This document shows, one piece after another, positions 1-7,806 of a DNA stretch of 41,635 bases. The DNA lies in contig JADFZJ010000036.1 of assembly GCA_015232555.1 (NCBI GenBank), forward strand, positions 1 to 41,635, read 5' to 3'. Made by a program: the position numbers and the translations under genes. Under the pieces are notes generated by a model, which was not told the origin of the DNA, did not search any database, and saw only the letters and a list, made by a program, of their open reading frames with translations. The first letter of the stretch is position 1, and each line of letters begins with the position of its first letter. Origin of the DNA: Desulfamplus sp. GTDB taxonomy: Bacteria > Desulfobacterota > Desulfobacteria > Desulfobacterales > Desulfobacteraceae.

Positions 1-2
1 TA

Positions 3-470
3 ATTCACACAAAAAAAGAAACTACTTTAAAAGGGGCAAGGGCAAGAGCGGATGCTCTTCGATCAAAACTTGAAGACAGAGGCACTCACTCAGAAATATT
101 TAATTACTGCAAGTCCGAACTTCTTGAGGATAACTATTTTCATGCAGTATTAGAATCAATTAAAGGTATTGCAGATAGGATCAGAAGATTGTCAGGTCTC
201 ACAATAGATGGTGCTGATCTTGTCAATAAATCTTTCTCAGTTAAAGCTCCGATTCTCGCTATAAATAATCTGTTAACTGAAACCGAACTGAGCGAGCAAA
301 AAGGATTTAGCAATATTCTTATTGGAATCTTCGGAGCTATAAGAAATCCAACTGCCCATGCTCCAAAAATTTCATGGCATATGACAGAACAAGACGCTCT
401 GGATATATTCGCAATGATTTCTTTTATTCACCGTAAATTGGACAAAACAAAAAAAATCAATGATATTTAA
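3..470 (+). CDS. TIGR02391-family protein, 5' end outside window
   Basis: The reading frame is open from base 3 to the TAA at 468-470, so the gene begins left of the window. A TTG at 189 could be mistaken for a start, but the conserved part (NYFHAVLESIKG, then IADRIRRLSGL) begins upstream of it. The visible C-terminal half matches my memory of the TIGR02391 family: a segment around SEQKGFSNILIGIFGAIRN, then PTAHAP, then a final helix with EQDALDIFAMISFIHRKLD. Family function is not established; members are often found in accessory DNA near defence or mobility genes, and the RNxxAH-like motif resembles HEPN-type ribonuclease motifs, which is inference only. The stop lies 3 bases before an attC-like site, as expected for an integron cassette gene. 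Confidence 0.8.
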   Translation: MHTKKETTLKGARARADALRSKLEDRGTHSEIFNYCKSELLEDNYFHAVLESIKGIADRIRRLSGLTIDGADLVNKSFSVKAPILAINNLLTETELSEQKGFSNILIGIFGAIRNPTAHAPKISWHMTEQDALDIFAMISFIHRKLDKTKKINDI

Positions 471-472
471 AG

Positions 473-558
473 GCATAACAAGTCGCTCAAGCCGACCGCC
501 AGAACGTGAGCGGTTCTTTGCTGGCATTTTTCGGCGGCGGCTTAGCTCGTCGTTATGA
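473..558 (+). other. attC-like integron recombination site (site 1)
   Basis: The outer arms are CATAAC at 474-479 and GTTATG at 552-557, a perfect 6-bp inverted pair standing as R'' and R'. Inside them AAGCCG pairs with CGGCTT as L''/L', and further GC-rich complementarity (GACCGCC against GGCGGC) continues toward the centre. The layout, with 'aacaagtcgctcaagccg' on the left and 'cggcttagctcgtcgtta' on the right, is very like known attC sites of the aadA type. It sits 3 bases after one stop codon and 22 bases before the next start, the normal position between cassettes. Confidence 0.8.
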
Positions 559-579
559 ATAGAATAAAGGAGAATAGAC

Positions 580-1863
580 GTGATAAACATGAAAAACAAA
601 AGATTTTCAACGCAGGGAGTTTTTATTAACTTGTTAATTATTTCAGCAGCAATTTGTCTTTTATCTTTGATAGATGATTATGGAGGAGTAACGTATGCAG
701 AAGAAACGGAAGAAAGAGCTTTCATTAATGCCAGCTGTGCAATGGTAAATGAGCAAATAACTATTGATATTCCATGTGCAGAGTTTTCGACCACGCAATT
801 AAGTGTATCACTTGATCTTTACCCTAATCCTGCTGATACAGAAGGACTTTATTTCAGGTTAAGGGATTTACCCCAAATTTCTGAAAATACTTCATCTTGT
901 GCTTTTATTGACACCAATTTAAATATTAATATTAAATGTGCGGCTTTTGATGAGTCTCAATACGCACTGGCTCTTGAGAGGTACACCAATCCTCTTGATA
1001 GCGATGGGTTTTACTGGAAAGTTGTTGGGAGTAGTAATATGGAAAATCTTGAAATATTAGATAGTTCAGATGATGCCCTATATCCTGAGAATATAAAAAA
1101 ACAAAAACAGCAGTTAAGGTTAGCTGCAAATAGTATGGATATAGGTATTAATGCTGAATCTGTTAATTCTTTTCAAGAAAGAGGCACTAAAGCCGATTTA
1201 CTACCTAATTTGAAGCCATATAAGCGTTCTGGGGTATCAGACAAACTTGTTATCGGCAAAACAGAAAAACCTACGGCTGACAGCACCAATTTAAAAACTA
1301 CCGACACGCTTTATTTAGGCTGGGCAATTACAAACGATAGTACATCAAAAATATCACAACCGTTCTACATACAAATTTATGTAGATGGAAAACAAACATT
1401 ATATAGTTATTGGTCTTATGGTCTTGGAAGCGGCAGCTACGCCTATTCTACTTGGGGATGGAATATAGGCAAATTGAGTGCTGGTCAACACACAATTAAA
1501 ATTAAAGTGGATTCTACCAATGTCATTTCTGAAGGTAATGAGTATGATAATGAATATACGAAAACTATTTATATTACAGGGAGTTCTCAAGATATAACAA
1601 AACCCAATTATTCTGACGTAAAGTTAGGAAACAATAACCCTGATACACTATTGAATCTTGAAATAGATAAGGATTCTCAAATCAACTTAAGAGGAACGGT
1701 TTCTGATGATGTTGGATTAAAAAAAATAACTATGTTAGTTTTAGGTCCCAAAGGGCAGCAAACAGTATTTTCAAAAGATATTAGTGGAACATCTTTAGAT
1801 TTGTCTTCATATAGTTTTAGCGTCAATAATTCTACATACTCTAATAAAGCAGGTACTTATTAG
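580..1863 (+). pseudogene. exported CARDB-domain protein, 3' end disrupted by a MITE
   Basis: Starts at GTG 580 with an AAAGGAG site about 7 bases upstream; an ATG at 589 is too far from it. Residues 14-40 look like a signal peptide ending near VTYA-EE. Residues 53-150 hold two copies of a 54-residue repeat, each with a C-x12-C pair (C53/C66 and C107/C120) and an NP-x-D-(ST)(ED)G motif. Residues about 205-335 resemble a CARDB adhesion-like beta-sandwich (VDSTNVISEGNEYDNEYTKT), followed by the start of an Ig-like domain from about 345. The frame ends at TAG 1861-1863, which belongs to an inserted element. Removing the element with one TA duplication gives only MKSTLN and a stop; a one-base shift instead gives 28 more plausible codons to about 2126. 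The protein is therefore probably truncated, though it could still be exported. Function unknown; surface binding is inferred from CARDB. Confidence 0.7.
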
Positions 1864-2038
1864 AGTTGTTCCTTAATAGATTTTGTAATTATTATTACAT
1901 GGTAAAGTCCTATTGAAACACTGATCAAACTGGGTAAAACTTATAAAAACACTTTTACTAATACTGATTTTTTATCACCAACTTATGCCTTTTAGACAAG
2001 TATAGCAAGGATGTAGCTATTAAGGAACAACTCTAATA
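1858..2038. mobile_element. MITE-like element 1, TA target duplication
   Basis: A perfect terminal inverted repeat of about 20 bases runs inward from 1860 (TTAGAGTTGTTCC...) and is mirrored by ...GGAACAACTCTAA ending at 2036. TA dinucleotides flank both ends (1858-1859 and 2037-2038). The 177-base interior has no credible ORF. Size, repeats and TA duplication fit a non-autonomous element mobilised by an IS630/Tc1-type transposase; no such transposase is in the window. It supplies the stop codon that ends the upstream gene. Confidence 0.75.
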
Positions 2039-2111
2039 TATGAAATCAACACTAAATTAGGTTATCCAATTATTGGAATAGGTTCATTGGAATTATTTGG
2101 AGGTGCAGAAT

Positions 2112-2303
2112 ATGGAAATTTATAAAAATAATTATTCCGAAAATGAAGATAAAATTTTATGGGCATTACATGAAAAACGACATGAACTTCATAAAGAAAG
2201 AAAAAATAAAACAATAGAATAGATAAACAGGGAAGCATTGAAAATATATTCCGATTGGCGAAATGAAAGAGCTAATAAAAACACTGCAACATTCAATTCT
2301 TAA
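2112..2303 (+). pseudogene. small cassette protein with internal TAG
   Basis: ATG 2112 lies 8 bases after a GGAGGTG site (from 2098). The frame runs 36 codons (MEIYKNNYSENEDKILWALH...ERKNKTIE), hits TAG at 2220-2222, then continues with the same hydrophilic, charged character (INREALKIYSDWRNERANKN) to TAA 2301-2303. The join TIE-stop-INREALKIYSDW looks like one helical protein in which a Glu or Gln codon became amber. I recognise the general style of short prokaryotic hypothetical proteins but no named family. It shares a cassette with the CARDB gene and ends about 20 bases before the next attC. A functional amber readthrough is possible but unsupported. Confidence 0.55.
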
Positions 2304-2324
2304 AAATATCACAGTTAAAAATTG

Positions 2325-2426
2325 GCATAACCCAGCGTTTAGGGGACAGCCCTACGGCGTGTTGGTTTGTGGCTAATCGGTGTTTTCGGGGTCGCCTTCA
2401 GGCTGCCTCTGAATTTGGCGTTAATA
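2325..2426 (+). other. attC-like integron recombination site (site 2)
   Basis: Outer arms are CATAAC (2326-2331) and GTTAAT (2420-2425). Inside, GGACAGCCCTACGGCG pairs imperfectly with the reverse complement of CGCCTTCAGGCTGCC. The whole 100-base unit aligns almost end to end with site 3, with shared blocks such as 'aggggacagccctacggcgtg' split by a few changes. The protease gene starts about 25 bases after the GTTAAT arm. Confidence 0.75.
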
Positions 2427-2449
2427 CAGTTATAAAAATAGAGGAAATG

Positions 2450-3979
2450 ATGAAAAGAATTATCGTATTATGTCTGATTGTGCTGGCAAGTTTTACTGTA
2501 ACTCCAGCTTTGGCAGAAACAGTTGTCTTAACTGACGCAAACCCTGACTTCACCATTACAACTGGAACTACCGCTACAGTGTATGGCACGTCAGGGGCAA
2601 ATCACATAACTATTGAAAGCGGTGCAAATGTCAAACTTATTAATTTTCCAGGCAGCAACACAATTACAATCAAGAGTGATTCAAGTAAGTTTACAGTCTC
2701 ACGTTCTGGTGCAACAGTAACCTTTAAAGGTTCTGACGGAACTGCTATTAAAATGTCCGCAACGGGTTCAGCACAAATGATTGTTTTTAATGATATTGAG
2801 TTTAAACTTATTATACGTGATGGTAATGTTTTTTTGGGCAGCGATATTGTGACAAAGGACAATATGCCTATATCATCTAATAATATAAAAAAAACATTAT
2901 TCATACATTTTTATTTTTTTGAAGATGGTGAAGATTCAGTTCCTTATTCAATTGAAAAAACTAAAACAATGGTTGAACAAGGAGATTATTCTATATTATC
3001 AATATTTAGCGAGATTTCTTATGACAAAATACAAATACAACCCACATATATGGGGTTATTTAGCATAAATAAGCCTAAAGTTGATTTTCAAAATGAAGAT
3101 CCATCAGGAGGAACATTAGTTGAATATGCTTTAGAACTCACCGAAGCTAATTGTCAATTAGAAAAATTTGATATTGTAATAATGATGTTACCGCACCTTG
3201 ATTATGGATACCCTGGATGCCAAGCCTATCAAGGAGTAGTAACGAAGATAATCAACGGAAAAGAATATAGTGGTCAGTATGCTTGGTTATCTGGAAATGA
3301 TTATGGTTGCTATAATAAAGCACTAATGTCTCATGAAATGGGACATACATTCGGTATGGGGCATGCTTCTCGAATTATGTGCTCTCTGCTTCATTCTGAT
3401 TCAGAGATAGTTATTGATAATCTTACATTGATGTCACTTGATTGTGAACCAGATGAAACACCAACCTACTTTGTTACTGGTGACGGCTATGGAATAATGG
3501 GAGGATATCGTGGTCACCCCACTGCATACCAGAAAATAGAAGCGGGTTGGATTAAGGATTCCCAAGTTGAAATTATAAATAATACTTCTACAATAGAAAT
3601 TGATTCTTATGAAGATAAAACGAATGGTATCAAAACAATCCAAATCCCACTAATTGAAAATAATAATGGAGAATATATTAGTTATTGGATTGAATATAGA
3701 ACAATGCCAATTGTTGATTATGATGATAACGGCAATATTATACGTGAAACAAACCAGATTCAAATCCGGTTAAATATTCCTAAACTTATAGATAATTTTG
3801 GGCAAACTCAGGAAAACATCACCTTAAGCTTTGGTGATACTTCGCAATCAAAGATGATTCTTAGAAATATTGGAGATTCATTCAATGATCCATATAAAGG
3901 GGTAAAGATTATATGGGAAAAAGTAAATTCATATAATACTCATAAAACAGCAACTATTCATATTGAAGTAAATGAATAA
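2450..3979 (+). CDS. secreted metzincin-type zinc metalloprotease on an integron cassette
   Basis: ATG 2450 is chosen because GAGG (2441-2444) lies 5 bases upstream; ATG 2447 is the alternative, and the frame also opens upstream inside the attC. Residues 1-22 form a clear signal peptide ending PALA-ET, so the protein is exported. Residues about 25-140 are a Ser/Thr/Gly-rich beta region (SGANHITIESGANVKLINF style). The catalytic domain has H295-E-x-x-H299-x-x-G-x-x-H305, the metzincin zinc site, and a likely Met-turn at YGIMGG (Met350). This is closest in style to M11/M6-like peptidases, but I cannot place it in one family. A further beta-rich C-terminal region follows. The gene lies between two homologous attC sites, so it is a mobile cassette. 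Substrate unknown. Confidence 0.8.
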   Translation: MKRIIVLCLIVLASFTVTPALAETVVLTDANPDFTITTGTTATVYGTSGANHITIESGANVKLINFPGSNTITIKSDSSKFTVSRSGATVTFKGSDGTAIKMSATGSAQMIVFNDIEFKLIIRDGNVFLGSDIVTKDNMPISSNNIKKTLFIHFYFFEDGEDSVPYSIEKTKTMVEQGDYSILSIFSEISYDKIQIQPTYMGLFSINKPKVDFQNEDPSGGTLVEYALELTEANCQLEKFDIVIMMLPHLDYGYPGCQAYQGVVTKIINGKEYSGQYAWLSGNDYGCYNKALMSHEMGHTFGMGHASRIMCSLLHSDSEIVIDNLTLMSLDCEPDETPTYFVTGDGYGIMGGYRGHPTAYQKIEAGWIKDSQVEIINNTSTIEIDSYEDKTNGIKTIQIPLIENNNGEYISYWIEYRTMPIVDYDDNGNIIRETNQIQIRLNIPKLIDNFGQTQENITLSFGDTSQSKMILRNIGDSFNDPYKGVKIIWEKVNSYNTHKTATIHIEVNE

Positions 3980-4125
3980 ACCTGAATCAGTGGCACACTT
4001 TTTGATATATCCTGAAATTATTGGAAAAATCTATTTGTTACTTCACCTGCGAGGTGAAAGCCAAAATCAAATTTTCTGAATAATTTCAATACCCATCAAT
4101 TTTCGTGCCACTGATTCAGGATAAA
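3976..4125. mobile_element. MITE-like element 2 with 5-bp ATAAA duplication
   Basis: Element 3981-4120 (140 bases) begins CCTGAATCAGTGGCAC and ends with the exact reverse complement GTGCCACTGATTCAGG. ATAAA directly abuts both ends (3976-3980 and 4121-4125), a clean target duplication. A small palindrome (TTCACCT/AGGTGAA, 4042-4057) lies inside. There is no ORF. The left duplication overlaps the protease stop codon, so the gene is left intact. Confidence 0.85.
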
Positions 4126-4179
4126 TTAAAAACTCGATATAGATTCAAATTGCAATACGTTTGTCAATGTCCTCAAAGT

Positions 4180-4279
4180 ATTAACCAAACGTTTTAGGGG
4201 ACAGCCCTACGGCGTGCTTGTTTTTGGCTAATCGGCGTTTGTGGTCGCCGTAGGTCTGCCGTTGAATTTGGTGTTATAT
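4180..4279 (+). other. attC-like integron recombination site (site 3)
   Basis: ACCAAA near 4184-4189 pairs with TTTGGT at 4267-4272, next to core-like TTAAC and GTTAT. The inner stem is strong: CCTACGGCG pairs perfectly with CGCCGTAGG, extending to GG(A)CAG against CTGCC. The unpaired loop is 'tgcttgtttttggctaat...'. It is a close homologue of site 2, and the pair bounds the protease cassette at about 2420-4273. Confidence 0.78.
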
Positions 4280-4333
4280 TAAGCCTAACAGCAGGAGCGG
4301 AGATTTTTTGCTTAAGTTTGGCAATTTTACAAG

Positions 4334-5060
4334 ATGATTTTGCAAGCTACAAAACATTATATTTTTATCAGTTTACTAACTTTTACAGGATTGTGTGTCC
4401 AAATTTCTAAGATTGTGTGTCCCCGTACAAATGCAGATGCAGAAGAAAGCAGGTTAAGCATAGCAGCAATATTCAGGCGGTATTGGTCGGATTACAGGCA
4501 GAATAATCAAGTAACCCCGAGTCAATCGAAAGTAGTGTATGACATCCTCAATTGCCGAACAGGCAGCTTTGGATACAGCATAAGTGCTTGTGATAACTGC
4601 GGTCATAGAGAGGTGTTTCTCAATTCTTGCCGCAACAGCCATTGTCCATCATGTCAGGGTAATAAGCGTATGGAATGGGTTGAGTCTCAAGATTAAATGA
4701 CCTGTTATCAGTGCCTTATTATCACGGTGTATTTACCCTTCCCAACAGTATATTTCCATTTTGTCTTTACAATCAAAAAGTAGTTTATGACCTGTTAATG
4801 AGTAGTGCCGCAAAAACGCTTGAAGCATTTGGGTATGATTCAAAGTGGTTAGGCGGCAAGACAGGTTTTTTCATGGTTTTGAATACATGGGGTCAACAGC
4901 TTGTGGTGCATCCACATGTTCACTGTATAATACCAGCGATATGTTACAATCAAGATAGTTGTGAGTTAGTGCGGTCAAAGTATGAGAAAAATGACTTTTT
5001 GCTTCCAGTGCGTGGGTTATCCAAAGTGTTTAGAGGTAAGTTCATCGCTGGTCTTATAAC
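4334..5060 (+). pseudogene. IS91-type (Y2 HUH) transposase fragment, frameshifted and truncated
   Basis: The first part (to TAA near 4696) carries the IS91 N-terminal zinc-binding domain: CDNCGH, then C-x4-HCPSC. The second part (frame from about 4690, PYYHGVFTLP) carries the Transposase_23 core with HPHVHCIIPA, the HUH metal site. The two parts are in different frames; a one-base shift near 4687 joins them as RMEWVES-RLNDLLSVPYYH. The protein stops matching after FRGKFIAGLI at about 5057, where minus-strand sequence of another element begins. The catalytic tyrosines and C-terminal third are absent, so it is inactive. The frame before the zinc domain (4334-4440) is probably not original coding sequence. 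Confidence 0.8.
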
Positions 5061-5900
5061 AGATGAAAGAAATTGTTTTCCATGACCGTAGCCGTGTTCT
5101 AAATGATAACCTTTTGTTTTAAGAACGTTATTGTTTTCATTTTCTAATTTCCAACGTGCTCTGCCAGCATCTACAATGATAGCAGCATTGGTCAGATCAA
5201 TCGGAAAATATGTCATAAAAGCATTTTTGTATAGAATTTCTTTATTTCCGGTATGTGTTATAGTTAATTCAACCCAATTAACCATAAGTATATCTTCACT
5301 ATCTTTAATGGGCAGATGGTTGATATAACGATAATTCCAATGTTCATGAAAACGACCATTCCATTTACGTGTAGTGAACGTGCTTATATCGTTGGTCTTT
5401 TCAAAAGAATCAACCCATTCATACAGTGTTTTGTGGGAATCAGGTTTACAGACAAGTACAAAATGGAATCATTTAGATAACAATAACTTACAAAAAGATT
5501 CTCGGGAAAAAAGGTCAGCTCCAAGAATAATTCAGGTTCTAAAGAGATAATTTGGGGATTATTGGGTGAAACTATCACAGGGGTAAGGACTTTATGAGAG
5601 TGAAGTAATTTTACCATTCTTATGCTTGCTGACTGAACAGTTATTGCAATGAATTTTTGAGGAACGAAAATACTCTGTTCCATCAATGGGTATTAAAAGA
5701 TAGTTTTCCCAAAAACAGTAATCTTCTAAATGTCCATAGGATTCCAAATCTTGCAATGCACCTGAGAACAGAGGATATAGCAGTTCAGGGGAAATGGGAT
5801 CCAGCAGATTGCGTATTTGGTTATTTCAAGGAATATTCTCAATACCGAAAAGGCTCTGGGCATTATCAAACTTAGCAAAATTTCATCAACAATTGACGGG
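5061..5900 (-). mobile_element. decayed DDE transposase relic, copy 1
   Basis: Read on the minus strand from high to low coordinate, pieces of one transposase appear in order. Around 5840-5700 are NAQSLFGIENIP, NQIRNLLDPISPELLYPLF and LLIPIDGTEYF. Next come SSKIHCNNC and KHKNGKIT, then, after a frameshift, SHKVLTPVIVSPNNPQIISLEPE (about 5600-5530). After a deletion follow VLVCKPDSHKTLYEWVDSFE (about 5450-5390), FPIDLTNAAIIVDAGRARW and ENENNNVLKTKGYHLEHGYG, ending at GKQFLSS near 5065. At least two frameshifts and one internal deletion are needed, and the C-terminal end is missing. The ID-GTEYF and IVDAGRARWKxENENNN motifs suit a DDE/IS4-like family. It abuts the IS91 fragment at about 5060. 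Confidence 0.75.
5543..5702. repeat. 160-bp direct repeat, copy A
   Basis: This stretch inside the DDE relic is identical to 37582-37741, in the same orientation, except for one base (G against A in 'gagtgaag/gagtaaag'). It encodes the IDGTEYF to IISLEPE part of the transposase on the minus strand, including the same one-base frameshift in both copies. Confidence 0.9.
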
Positions 5901-6060
5901 TTATCCAAATTTAGAATTGCTGTGCTCTGACTGCTATGCTTGCCTTGATGAATTCGGTTAAATACATTCGACGAATAAACTTCTTTCCAGTGAAACCCAA
6001 TTCTGCTAAATTCTTATAGAAAATAAATGGAATTGGTGAAATCAGGTTAATCTGTGATCT
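5901..6060. other. unassigned stretch after the IS relic
   Basis: AT-rich sequence between the last recognisable transposase codons and the hairpins before rng. It may hold the decayed N-terminus of the same transposase, but no frame gives a convincing protein. Confidence 0.4.
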
Positions 6061-6072
6061 TCATAAATTAGA

Positions 6073-6100
6073 TAATAGCTTTTTTAGCTTAAAGCTATTA
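6073..6100. other. perfect 10-bp hairpin upstream of rng
   Basis: TAATAGCTTT at 6073-6082 pairs with AAAGCTATTA at 6091-6100 around an 8-base loop. There is no clear T-tract after it. It stands 4 bases before the terminator-like hairpin. Confidence 0.5.
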
Positions 6101-6104
6101 TAAC

Positions 6105-6141
6105 AAAAATGCCAAAGGGTTGTAATGAATTGGCATTTTTT
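6105..6141 (+). terminator. intrinsic terminator-like hairpin
   Basis: AAAAATGCCAA (6105-6115) pairs with TTGGCATTTTT (6130-6140) around a 14-base loop, ending in a T run. It separates the mobile-element region from the rng gene. Confidence 0.65.
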
Positions 6142-6181
6142 CATATTATTAATAAACGGAGGATGCAAAAACAGGCATTGA

Positions 6182-7648
6182 ATGACAAGAAAGATATTGA
6201 TTAATGCACTGGATTCAGGTGAATGCAGAATAGTTACAGTCAAAGACAACAAATTGGAAGAGCTGCACCTTGCAACCGATGCAAGAGAGATAACTCAGGG
6301 AAATATTTATAAGGCAGCCATTACGAGAGTTGAACCCAGTCTTCAGGCAGTATTTGTTGATTATGGTGCTGAACGGCAAGGTTTTCTGCAACAGCAGGAG
6401 ATACACAGCGACTATTTTATGGACAACGATTCAGGCAACAGATCGTTGAATCATATTGTTAAAAAAGGTCAAGAGCTGATCGTTCAGGTTACAAAAGACC
6501 CAATAATGCACAAGGGGGCAATGCTTACCACCTTTATTTCCCTGCCTGGCAGATTATCGGTACTTATGCCAGGAACTGCTACCCGTGGTGTATCAAGGCA
6601 GATTAGTTGTGAAGAGGAGCGTAAACGTCTCAAATCGCTTGTTGAAACAATGAAACTGCCCGAAGGTTTTGGATTGATTGTAAGAACTGCTGGCAAAGAT
6701 GCTACAAAAACAATGCTTGCCAACGATCTCAAGTATCTTATGAGAGTGTGGAAAAGCATCAGCGATAAAAGCATAGAGAGTCCTACTCCAGCACTGTTAT
6801 ATAAGGAACAGAATCTTGCTGTCAGAACCTTGAGAGACTATTTCACAGCCGAAGTCTCGGAAATTCTCATAGATGATGAGGTGGTTTTTAAAGAGGTAAA
6901 GGAGTTCATAAAGGTTATTGCCCCAAAGCAGCAAAATATTGTTAAATTCCTCAAAGGTGAAACTCCAATATTTTCAAAATATGGGCTTGAAGAGCAGATT
7001 ACCTCTATATTTGAGACACATGTACCCCTTAAATCAGGAGGGGCGATTGTGATTGATCAAACAGAAGCACTGGTTGCCATTGATGTCAATTCAGGCAAAT
7101 CGACAGGTAAAAGAAATATTGAACAGACTGCATTTCACACAAATCTTGAAGCTGCTGAGGAGATTGCAAGGCAGTTGAGACTTCGAGATATGGGAGGACT
7201 CATTGTCATTGATTTTATTGATATGAAAGAGACCCGCCACAGAACTGAAGTTATGAAAACACTCAAAACTTTCCTAAAAGCTGACAAGGCAAAAACAAAG
7301 ATTGGCATAATCTCAAAATTTGGTCTTTTAGAGATGTCTCGCCAAAGAATCAGACCATCTATTACATTTGGTAACTTTACCACCTGTCCCCACTGTCAGG
7401 GACGAGGCATGGTGCACTCTGTAGAAAACCTTGTGCTTTCATTTATGCGTCAGCTCAATCTCAATACAATCAAAGGTGATATCAGAAGTGTTACAGCCAT
7501 TTTACCCAAAGAGGTGGCAGATTATCTTCTCAATAAAAAACGCAAGGATCTAGTGGAATTAGAAAACAAACGTAATATGACTGTATCAATTATAAGTGAT
7601 GCTAATATGATCTGGGGTGATAGTAATGTTGTCTATAACAAAGCTTAA
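6182..7648 (+). CDS. rng: ribonuclease G/E family endoribonuclease
   Basis: A 488-residue RNase G-length protein, without the long RNase E C-terminal scaffold. It cuts single-stranded RNA near 5' ends, in rRNA maturation and mRNA decay. The S1 RNA-binding region is at about 38-120 (GNIYKAAITRVEPSLQAVFVDYG). The catalytic metal aspartates fit D301 (VAIDVNSGK) and D344 (IVIDFIDM), and the zinc-link is C402-P-H-C405. ATG 6182 directly follows an in-frame TGA (6179-6181), so no earlier start exists in this frame. Its upstream GGAGG (6158-6162) is 19 bases away, too far for a normal ribosome site. It is the first core gene right of the mobile region and precedes yajC-secDF. Confidence 0.93.
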   Translation: MTRKILINALDSGECRIVTVKDNKLEELHLATDAREITQGNIYKAAITRVEPSLQAVFVDYGAERQGFLQQQEIHSDYFMDNDSGNRSLNHIVKKGQELIVQVTKDPIMHKGAMLTTFISLPGRLSVLMPGTATRGVSRQISCEEERKRLKSLVETMKLPEGFGLIVRTAGKDATKTMLANDLKYLMRVWKSISDKSIESPTPALLYKEQNLAVRTLRDYFTAEVSEILIDDEVVFKEVKEFIKVIAPKQQNIVKFLKGETPIFSKYGLEEQITSIFETHVPLKSGGAIVIDQTEALVAIDVNSGKSTGKRNIEQTAFHTNLEAAEEIARQLRLRDMGGLIVIDFIDMKETRHRTEVMKTLKTFLKADKAKTKIGIISKFGLLEMSRQRIRPSITFGNFTTCPHCQGRGMVHSVENLVLSFMRQLNLNTIKGDIRSVTAILPKEVADYLLNKKRKDLVELENKRNMTVSIISDANMIWGDSNVVYNKA

Positions 7649-7697
7649 AATGATCGTCTGTTGCTATGGTTATCGATATTAATTAAAAAGCTCTGTC

Positions 7698-7726
7698 TTG
7701 ACATAACCCTCTCTTTTGTGTATCTG
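7698..7726 (+). promoter_or_regulatory. sigma70-like promoter before yajC
   Basis: TTGACA at 7698-7703 and TATCTG at 7721-7726 are separated by exactly 17 bases. It lies 50 bases after the rng stop and about 80 before yajC, a sensible place for the promoter of the yajC-secDF run. Confidence 0.55.
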
Positions 7727-7806
7727 AAACAGTTCTAACTTATCTTTAGAGAAAACATTTGTAATATTATTTATCAACTTTAAAACTTATGTATGGAGGA
7801 GTTTTT

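Noticed and set aside
2220-2222. Pyrrolysine codon in the small cassette gene
   Set aside because: No pyl gene in the window and the protein is not a methyltransferase; simple nonsense mutation is more likely.
4391-4425. Direct repeat GATTGTGTGTCC (two copies, 23 bases apart)
   Set aside because: Too short to assign; possibly an end of the IS91 relic, but no matching partner was found.
4950-5285. Minus-strand ORF of 111 codons as an independent gene
   Set aside because: Its sequence is an internal piece of the DDE transposase relic; its last third crosses into antisense of the IS91 fragment.
5657-5875. Plus-strand ORF of 72 codons in the relic region
   Set aside because: It is the antisense of the transposase N-terminal part (QIRNLLDPISPELLYPLF).
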